Shown: positions 1-5,188 of the stretch, piece by piece
Layout: each line of letters starts with the position of its first letter
Numbering within the stretch: position 1 is the first letter of the stretch
Position numbers and translations under genes: made by a program
The notes under the pieces: model-generated
The model's database searches: none
What the model saw: the letters and a program-made list of their open reading frames with translations, nothing else
What the model was told of the DNA's origin: nothing
NCBI GenBank assembly: GCA_030598075.1
Contig: JAUVQP010000095.1
Span: 1-6,332, forward strand
Source of the DNA: Miltoncostaeaceae bacterium
GTDB lineage: Bacteria > Actinomycetota > Thermoleophilia > Miltoncostaeales > Miltoncostaeaceae
Length of the DNA: 6,332 nucleotides
Reading direction: 5' to 3'

Positions 1-125
1 GAGAGTCTTCAGCGAGGGCAGCGAGCGCTCCTGGTCCAAGGCGACGGCCACGCGCCGCCGACCCGTTCCCAGGTCGCTTACACCTCGGGCTGCCCGTTCC
101 TGCCCACACCGTTCCGATGCCTCCG
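1..125. other. Region downstream of eno with no assignable gene
   Basis: I translated this stretch on both strands and recognise no family. On the minus strand the frame from a GTG at 51-49 to the window edge (VAVALDQERSLPSLKTL) has G or C at almost every third position and might be the first residues of a gene truncated by the window. Its ribosome site is poor and 17 codons are too few to judge. No transmembrane and coiled-coil pattern of FtsB/DivIC, the usual neighbour after eno, is seen in any frame. No tRNA is seen. Confidence 0.3.
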
Positions 126-1565
126 CTACTGCGCTCTCGGGGACGTTGGCGCGCATTGCCCCGAGAGAACCCCGCCGAGCGAGGACGTGGCGTCATCGAC
201 AAAACGGGGCCCGCGGCGATGACCGAAGACACCGCCGCCGCCGCGCCTCGCAGCGCGGCGAACGCTTCCCGACGGGGCACACTCATGCGGCGTGACGAAG
301 GTCTCGCCGCCGGGATAGGTGGCCGCGAGGCCGAGCTGCTCCTCGACGCGCAGTAGCTGGTTGTACTTGGCCACCCTCTCGCTCCGCGCCGGGGCCCCGG
401 CCTTGATCTGGCCCGCGCCGGTGGCCACCGCGAGATCGGCGATGAAGGTGTCCTCCGTCTCCCCCGAGCGGTGGGACACGATGCATGCGTAGCCGTTGCG
501 CGAGGCGAGGTCCATCGCCGCCAGGGTCTCCGAAAGCGTCCCGATCTGGTTCAGCTTGATGAGGATGGCGTTCGCGGCCCCGGCGTCCACTCCGGCCTGA
601 AGCCGCTCGGAATTCGTCACGAAGAGATCGTCGCCGACGAGCTGCACACGATCGCCGAGCCGTTCGGTGAGAGCCGCCCAGCCCTCCCAGTCCTCCTCGT
701 CCATGCCGTCCTCGATCGACACGATCGGATACCGCTCGACCAGATCGACCCAGTACTCCACCATCTGCTCGGAGCTGAGGGTGCGCCCCTCCCCTTCCAG
801 GCGATATGCGCCGTCCGAGTGGAATTCGGTCGAGGCGGGGTCCAGCGCCAGGGCGACATCGTCGCCCGGCTCGTATCCGGCCGCTCCGATCGCGGACATG
901 ATGATCTCGAGCGCCTGCTGATTGCTCTCGAGATCGGGGGCGAACCCCCCTTCGTCGCCGACGCCCGTGGCGAGCCCTCGGGACACGAGCTCCCCCTTCA
1001 GGGCGGCGTAGACCTCGGAGCCGATACGCAGCGCCTCCGCGAACGAGCGGGCGCCGATCGGCGCGATCATGAACTCCTGGAGATCGACCGAGTTGTCCGC
1101 GTGCACTCCGCCGTTGAGGATGTTCATCATGGGAACCGGCAACCGGTTGGCCTGCGCGCCACCGATGTAGCGATAGAGCGGAAGCCCGGAGTCGGCCGCC
1201 GCGGCTTGGGCGGTGGCCAGCGAGCAGCCGAGGATGGCGTTCGCACCGAGGCGGCCCTTGTTCGCCGTGCCGTCGAGATCGACCATCGTACGATCGATGA
1301 TGGCCTGGTCCAGCGCGTTCATTCCCAGAAGGACACCGCGAAGCTCGTCCTCGACGTTCGCAACCGCCCTCAGCACGCCCTTCCCGCCGTAGACGTCACC
1401 GTCACCGTCGCGAAGCTCAACCGCCTCGAACGCTCCGGTCGACGCCCCCGAGGGCACGGCCGCTCGCCCGAGCGCTCCCGAGTCGAGGCCGACCTCGACC
1501 TCGATCGTGGGCTGGCCGCGCGAGTCCAGAATCTGACGGGCGGTCACGCGGGAGATCGTGGGCAT
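126..1565 (-). CDS. eno: Enolase (phosphopyruvate hydratase), with an unusual C-terminal extension
   Basis: Enolase interconverts 2-phosphoglycerate and phosphoenolpyruvate in glycolysis. I start at ATG 1565 (MPTISRVTARQILDSRG), which has GGAG 5 nt upstream; a start at 1634 would add 23 residues that lack family similarity. All key residues are present (479-aa numbering): the SGASTG loop at 39-44, His155, Glu164 and Glu205 (catalytic), Asp242, Glu285 and Asp312 (Mg2+), Lys337 within the signature ILIKLNQIGTLSET, His365-Arg366-Ser367, and Lys388. Enolases are usually about 425-432 aa and should end near residue 428. Here the frame continues about 51 more codons to TAG 128-126. That tail is Arg/Gly-rich, with visibly weaker G/C bias at third positions. 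A shift of one base after Phe423 would instead end the protein at TGA 285-283. Function is certain; the 3' boundary is not. Confidence 0.96.
   Translation of the reverse strand: MPTISRVTARQILDSRGQPTIEVEVGLDSGALGRAAVPSGASTGAFEAVELRDGDGDVYGGKGVLRAVANVEDELRGVLLGMNALDQAIIDRTMVDLDGTANKGRLGANAILGCSLATAQAAAADSGLPLYRYIGGAQANRLPVPMMNILNGGVHADNSVDLQEFMIAPIGARSFAEALRIGSEVYAALKGELVSRGLATGVGDEGGFAPDLESNQQALEIIMSAIGAAGYEPGDDVALALDPASTEFHSDGAYRLEGEGRTLSSEQMVEYWVDLVERYPIVSIEDGMDEEDWEGWAALTERLGDRVQLVGDDLFVTNSERLQAGVDAGAANAILIKLNQIGTLSETLAAMDLASRNGYACIVSHRSGETEDTFIADLAVATGAGQIKAGAPARSERVAKYNQLLRVEEQLGLAATYPGGETFVTPHECAPSGSVRRAARRGGGGVFGHRRGPRFVDDATSSLGGVLSGQCAPTSPRAQ
134..167 (-). repeat. Perfect 9-bp inverted repeat near the 3' end of eno (terminator-like, no T tract)
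   Basis: The arms CTCTCGGGG (134-142) and CCCCGAGAG (159-167) are perfectly complementary around a 16-nt loop. The stem lies inside the last codons of the extended enolase frame, 6 nt before its TAG. It lies 115 nt after the alternative TGA at 285-283. No run of T follows on either strand, so it is not a textbook intrinsic terminator, though GC-rich actinobacteria often lack the T tract. Confidence 0.45.
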
Positions 1566-1570
1566 GCGCA

Positions 1571-1574
1571 CTCC
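1571..1574 (-). promoter_or_regulatory. Ribosome binding site of eno
   Basis: GGAG on the minus strand lies 5 nt before ATG 1565. It fixes the eno start at the point where family similarity begins and argues against the in-frame start at 1634. Confidence 0.6.
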
Positions 1575-1599
1575 GGGGCGGTCGAGAAATGGGCGCCCG

Positions 1600-1605
1600 A
1601 GTCTA
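1600..1605 (-). promoter_or_regulatory. Possible -10 element for eno
   Basis: TAGACT on the minus strand fits TANNNT in the 81-nt gap between the kinase-like gene and eno. It would give a leader of about 28 nt containing the GGAG site. The position 17 nt upstream (CGCGGC) does not resemble a -35 hexamer. A separate promoter for a highly expressed glycolytic gene would be sensible, but one hexamer is weak evidence. Confidence 0.2.
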
Positions 1606-1646
1606 CCCCCGCGTTGGCCGAAGCCGCGGCCCAAGGAGGCCAGGGA

Positions 1647-2993
1647 CTACCCCGGGGACACGGTCGGCGCGGGGTCGGCCCTCGGTAGCGAGATGCGGAA
1701 GGTCGCGCCGCCGTTCGGCCCGCGCCGGACCGTGACGTCTCCGCCGTGGGCGTCGATGACCCGCTTCACGACGGTCATCCGGAACCCGGCGGCCATCGAC
1801 GCCCGGGAGCTGACCGGGCCCACACGCTCGGGCTCGAAGAGGTCCGCCAGGTCCTCCTCGGCGAGATCCAAGCCGTTGTCGGCGATCTCGACCAGGGAGA
1901 CGTCGGCGTCCGCGCCGACGCTGACCTCAGCCCGACCCCCGGCCGGGGTGAAGCGCAGGGCGTTCAGGATCAGGTTGCTGATGACGCGGGAGAGACCGGC
2001 CCGATCGCCCCGCACGGGCGACGAGCCGTCGATCAGCAGGATGAACTCCACTCCCAGGCGACGGGCACCCGCCGCCGCCGCCGCGCAGGCCTCGCTCGCG
2101 AGCTCGGCGAGGTCGAGATCCGTGTGCGGCGGGGCGTCCGGGCCACCCACGTCTCCGAGCGTCATCAGATCATCGACCAGTTGCTCCAGCCGGCCGGCAT
2201 TCCGGGTCGCGGCGCCCAGCAGCTCGAGCACCTCATCGTCCTCCTCCCCGGGCAGCATGTCCTGGACGTCGGACAGGTAGCCCATCACGGAGGTCAGTGG
2301 CGTGCGCATCTCGCGCGACACCAGGGCCATCAGCGTCGTCTCTGGAACGGCCGCTGCCGCTGCCGCCTCGGCGCGTGCGGTGGCAAGCCCCGCGACGACA
2401 GCCCCGTGTTGCGATCCTCCGAGCTGGGCCTCGCCCCACGCAGCGCCGATCACCGTTGCCACGAAGCCGTCGTCGGGCAGGGCGGCGAGAGCGACCTGGG
2501 CGACGAACCTCTCGCCGTCGGCCCGCCGCAGCGTCCATGCGAAGGACGACGCGGTGCCATCCATCGCCGCGGCTCGAGCCGCCTCGAACTCGGACGGGCT
2601 CGACCACGCCCACAGGGGCGCGTCCCAGCCGCGGCCGACGATCGAGGAGGCCGGGAGCCCCACCTGGGCGAGCAGGAACTCGTTGGCGCCGGTCACCCGA
2701 GCGTGCCGGTCGAGGGTCATGACGCCCACCCCGAGCTCCCTGAGAACCGCCGCCTCGCGTCGCGCGTCGGCCCTCGCGCGCCGGCCGGACCGACGCTCGC
2801 GCACCGCGAACACGGTCGCGCAGACGACGACCACCACGCAGGCGGCGAGGAGGGCACCGACACGACCTTCCTCCGCGAGCGGTGATGGAAGACTGAAGGC
2901 GGCGAGCGCCACGCCCGACGCCAGAGGCAGCGCTAGGGCGGCGGCGACGCCTGCGGTCATGGGTCCCGGCGCCACACTTGGGCTATCGGGCAC
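1647..2993 (-). CDS. PAS-domain sensor histidine kinase homolog, probable pseudokinase
   Basis: This 448-residue membrane protein is built like a two-component sensor kinase. Two hydrophobic segments lie at about 15-35 and 45-64, then a basic stretch, a PAS-like region (about 83-185), a HisKA-like helix pair (about 216-282) and a HATPase_c domain (about 290-438). The N box is good (NLILNALRFTP, 340-350) and HGGDVTV is present. Catalytic motifs are not. The H box reads SREMRTPLTS, with Arg227 (codon CGC, 2315-2313) where the phosphorylated His belongs. The G1 box is DNGLD instead of DxGxG, and the G2 box is AAGFRM instead of GxGLGL. The frame is intact with strong G/C bias at third positions, so it looks maintained rather than decayed. 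I infer a non-phosphorylating sensor or scaffold. No response regulator is in the window. The start is GTG 2993; ATG 2960 (437 aa) is possible, and neither has a strong ribosome site. Confidence 0.85.
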   Translation of the reverse strand: MPDSPSVAPGPMTAGVAAALALPLASGVALAAFSLPSPLAEEGRVGALLAACVVVVVCATVFAVRERRSGRRARADARREAAVLRELGVGVMTLDRHARVTGANEFLLAQVGLPASSIVGRGWDAPLWAWSSPSEFEAARAAAMDGTASSFAWTLRRADGERFVAQVALAALPDDGFVATVIGAAWGEAQLGGSQHGAVVAGLATARAEAAAAAAVPETTLMALVSREMRTPLTSVMGYLSDVQDMLPGEEDDEVLELLGAATRNAGRLEQLVDDLMTLGDVGGPDAPPHTDLDLAELASEACAAAAAGARRLGVEFILLIDGSSPVRGDRAGLSRVISNLILNALRFTPAGGRAEVSVGADADVSLVEIADNGLDLAEEDLADLFEPERVGPVSSRASMAAGFRMTVVKRVIDAHGGDVTVRRGPNGGATFRISLPRADPAPTVSPG

Positions 2994-3025
2994 CCGACCG
3001 GGGCGCGAGTCACCCCTTCAGGGGA

Positions 3026-4042
3026 TCATTCCGCCTCGCGTCGCGCCCGCCGGTAGTACGCGAGCCAGGCTGAGCCGTCGAGACTCTCGATCGACTCCCC
3101 GGCCCGCTCGGCCTTTGCCGCTGCCGCCTCGACCCGCCGCCGGAACCGCCGCGCGGCGGTTCGCAGCGCGATCTCCGGATCGACGCGGAGCGCACGCGCA
3201 GCCGCGATGCAGGCGAAGAGCACGTCGCCGAGCTCCCGCTCCCCGGGCTCGCCCGCGAGCTCGTCCACCTCCTCGGCCAACTTCGCAAGCGCCTCCTCGA
3301 CGCCCGGGAACTCGAACCCGACCGACGCCGCCCGCTGTTGCGTCTTGGTCGCGTATGCGAGTGCGGGAAGGCCCGCGGGGAGGTCGTGAAAGATCCCCTG
3401 GTCGGCTCGCTCCTCACGCTTGCGTTGTTCCCAGAGATCGCGGACGCGGTCCGCGCCATCGGCGTCGACGTCCCCATAGACGTGCGGATGACGTTCGATC
3501 AGCTTGCTCGTCTGGCCGCGCGCGATCCGGCCGAGATCCGCGCCGCCGTCCTCCTCGGCGAGCTGTGCAAGGAACACGGACTGGAACAGCAGGTCGCCGA
3601 GCTCATCGGCGAGGGCGTCAGGGTCGCCCGACGCGACCGCCTCCGCAACCTCGAAGGCCTCTTCGACGGTGTGGGGCACGATCGAGCTCGCCGTCTGCGC
3701 GCGATCCCAGGGGCACTCCCGTCGCAGGTGGGCGCCCACGCTCGCCAGGGCCGCCACCCCGGCTCCGATCGCCCTCTCGCGCAAGGCGCCGCGCGACGGC
3801 ATCGTGCGCGCAGAGGGAAGGCGGCCGGCCAAGGCATGGGCCTCCGTGTCGGGGGCCACGACGGTGGCGCCGGCCGGCGCAGGGGCGTCACCCGGAAGGA
3901 TCTCGACACTCACCCCGAACGGACCGAGCAACTCCGCCGCCGCCCGCGAGCCCACCACCCGGGGACACTCCCGAAGCGCCTCGACGGCCGCGGCAGGGAC
4001 GGAGTCCGGCGCCCCCGGCCCGAGCGCGACGATGGTGATCAG
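3026..4042 (-). CDS. mazG: Nucleoside triphosphate pyrophosphohydrolase MazG with shortened methylase-like N-terminus
   Basis: MazG hydrolyses (d)NTPs to the monophosphate and pyrophosphate, clearing non-canonical or excess nucleotides. Two tandem MazG domains are seen (numbering for a 338-aa product). The first has CPWDRAQT at 110-117, then EEAFE and ELGD, the EExxE...ExxD metal-binding set. The second has EEVDE and ELGD at about 257-273. HPHVYGD, a family hallmark, lies between. Residues 1-93 are extra. They open with ITIVALGPG, like the glycine-rich start of tetrapyrrole methylases fused to MazG in YabN-type proteins, but the region is less than half the usual length of that domain. The start is a problem: no in-frame ATG, GTG or TTG exists between 4042 and a TTG at 4198, and that TTG would add 52 Arg/Pro-rich residues overlapping the previous gene. 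The homology-expected start coincides with a CTG at 4042, so I place it there. Confidence 0.9.
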   Translation of the reverse strand: MITIVALGPGAPDSVPAAAVEALRECPRVVGSRAAAELLGPFGVSVEILPGDAPAPAGATVVAPDTEAHALAGRLPSARTMPSRGALRERAIGAGVAALASVGAHLRRECPWDRAQTASSIVPHTVEEAFEVAEAVASGDPDALADELGDLLFQSVFLAQLAEEDGGADLGRIARGQTSKLIERHPHVYGDVDADGADRVRDLWEQRKREERADQGIFHDLPAGLPALAYATKTQQRAASVGFEFPGVEEALAKLAEEVDELAGEPGERELGDVLFACIAAARALRVDPEIALRTAARRFRRRVEAAAAKAERAGESIESLDGSAWLAYYRRARREAE

Positions 4043-4052
4043 AGCGGACGTG

Positions 4053-4067
4053 GGCGGCTCAGCCGCC
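4053..4067 (-). promoter_or_regulatory. Hairpin enclosing the SurA-like stop codon, just upstream of mazG
   Basis: The minus strand reads GGCGGC-TGA-GCCGCC, a perfect 6-bp stem. Its 3-nt loop is the stop codon of the SurA-like gene (4061-4059). The stem ends 10 nt before the proposed CTG start of mazG, where no purine-rich ribosome site is seen. A ribosome terminating at this TGA would open the stem, which would suit translational coupling. There is no T tract, so it is not a classical terminator. Part of the repeat arises from two Gly codons, so chance cannot be excluded. Confidence 0.4.
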
Positions 4068-5120
4068 GGTGGGCCCGCCCGGCGGCTCGTCGGCGGGCGG
4101 CGGCTCCGTGCCCTCCTGCGGCACGACGACGTCCTCCGCGGAGTCGGGGCGCAGGCTCTCCTCGGCGTAGATCGTGCGCTCGTCCCATCCCTCGACAATC
4201 TCGTCGCGCCACTCGGTGAACTCCTCTTGGCGCCGCGCCGCGAGCTGGCTGGTCTTGATCTGCTGCCGGGCTTCCCCGAACGGGGTCGTGCTCGCCGGCG
4301 TGACCTGCACGATGATGACGTGCCAACCGAACTGGGTCTTCACGGGGTCGGAAATCTGCCCGTCCTTGAGCTTGAACGCGACCTCCTCGAACTCGGGCAC
4401 GAGCTGACCGCGCTGAATGGCGCCGAGGTCGCCCCCCTCCGGCGCGGATCCCGTGTCGATGGAGTTCTCTCGTGCGAGCTCCGCGAAGTTCTCTTCGCTC
4501 GCCTGCTCGCGGAGTGAGCGCGCCTCGGCCTCCGTCTCCACGAGGATGTGCGCCGCAGTACGTCCGGCGGGCTCGCTGAACTGGTCCTTGTTGTCCGCGT
4601 AGAACTGTCGCGCCGCGGAGTCGCTGAAGCGGACACCCCGCGTGACCTGGTTGAACAGCTTCGGCTGCTGGAGCTGGAAGCGCACGATGCGGCGCGCGTC
4701 CGCCCGGGTGATGTTCGACTCGTCCAGGAACGCGTTGAACTGCTCGTCGGAGCCGTCGAAGTTCTGGGTCTTGATCGTCTCCAACTCGTCGTCCACGTCA
4801 CTCTTCGTGACGCGGCAGGGAGCTCCGCACCGTCGTGCCTCGAAGTCGACGACGCGCTGGAGCATGAGGGTCTCGAGCGCCTGTCGCCGCGCCTGCTCGA
4901 AGCCCTCGCTCCCCTCCTCCGGAAAGCTCGCCCCCTGCTGCTCGGCCTGCGCCCGCTGTTGGTCCAGCGCCCGGTCCAGCTCCGCCGCGCTGACGCTCGC
5001 GTCGCCCACCTGGGCGACGACGTCGTCCGGCAGGTCCGCGACCTGGCCGCCACCGCCGCAGGCGGCGAGTCCAACGCTGATCGCTCCCGCCACGACGACC
5101 AGGGAAGTGGCTCTGCGCAC
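4059..5120 (-). CDS. SurA/PrsA-type peptidyl-prolyl isomerase lipoprotein
   Basis: This is an extracytoplasmic folding chaperone with a parvulin-type PPIase domain, acting on exported proteins at the outer face of the membrane. I choose the GTG at 5120 (353 aa). GAGGA lies 5 nt upstream, and this start gives a compact lipoprotein signal peptide: MRRATS, a hydrophobic core, then lipobox LAAC with the lipidated Cys at 21. A GTG at 5153 would add 11 residues without a better ribosome site. A SurA_N-like helical region spans about residues 36-160. The parvulin domain is about 187-275, with AAHILV, GGDLGAIQRGQ and FGWHVIIV. The C-terminus is Pro/Gly/acidic-rich. A CGAPC pair (Cys98, Cys102) is unusual for the family and might form a disulfide outside the cell. 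SurA is the Gram-negative name and PrsA the Gram-positive one; I leave the symbol blank because the exact orthology cannot be settled here. Confidence 0.92.
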   Translation of the reverse strand: MRRATSLVVVAGAISVGLAACGGGGQVADLPDDVVAQVGDASVSAAELDRALDQQRAQAEQQGASFPEEGSEGFEQARRQALETLMLQRVVDFEARRCGAPCRVTKSDVDDELETIKTQNFDGSDEQFNAFLDESNITRADARRIVRFQLQQPKLFNQVTRGVRFSDSAARQFYADNKDQFSEPAGRTAAHILVETEAEARSLREQASEENFAELARENSIDTGSAPEGGDLGAIQRGQLVPEFEEVAFKLKDGQISDPVKTQFGWHVIIVQVTPASTTPFGEARQQIKTSQLAARRQEEFTEWRDEIVEGWDERTIYAEESLRPDSAEDVVVPQEGTEPPPADEPPGGPTGG

Positions 5121-5188
5121 GCGAGTCCTCGTCACCGGAGGCGATGCTAGCACGGGCCCGGAACCCCACCGTTATGGGATGTTTAAGG
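5121..5188 (-). promoter_or_regulatory. mfd to SurA-like intergenic gap with weak promoter candidate
   Basis: This 68-nt gap contains the longest A/T-rich stretch I noticed in the window (about 5171-5188). A TAGCAT hexamer on the minus strand (5149-5144) fits the TANNNT form of an actinobacterial -10 element and would give a leader of about 17 nt containing the GAGGA site. No good -35 hexamer is seen at 16-18 nt spacing, so a promoter here is only possible. Read-through from mfd is equally plausible. Confidence 0.2.
5126..5130 (-). promoter_or_regulatory. Ribosome binding site deciding the start of the SurA-like gene
   Basis: Read on the minus strand, GAGGA sits 5 nt before the GTG at 5120. 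The two other in-frame GTG codons upstream (5153 and 5135) have no comparable purine-rich site, so this supports the shorter protein with the compact signal peptide. Confidence 0.6.

Noticed and set aside
1..286. Minus-strand frame starting at ATG 286 (within the ATGA) and open to the window edge
   Set aside because: The first codons and the ATGA overlap look attractive as a gene following a normal-length eno. However, the product lacks any recognisable domain, becomes Arg/Gly-rich with poor third-position bias, and runs across the 9-bp inverted repeat.
1616..1632. GGCC-rich palindromic patch between the kinase-like gene and eno
   Set aside because: It consists of short overlapping 3-4 bp stems that are common in sequence of this composition; no stable structure is supported.
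471..1688. 405-codon open frame on the plus strand
   Set aside because: It lies antisense to eno, whose residues are all conserved. The product has no recognisable motif, and long antisense frames are expected in very GC-rich DNA.
3013..3024. CCCC-TGAA-GGGG mini hairpin after the mazG stop
   Set aside because: It has only 4 bp of stem and no T tract, so it is too weak to call a terminator.
2302..4038. 578-codon open frame on the plus strand spanning the kinase-like gene and mazG
   Set aside because: It is an Arg/Pro/Ala-rich product without domains, crossing two well-supported genes and their gap on the other strand.
4043..4198. mazG starting at TTG 4198
   Set aside because: It would add 52 low-complexity Arg/Pro-rich residues fully overlapping the end of the SurA-like gene. 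Family similarity begins exactly at the CTG at 4042.
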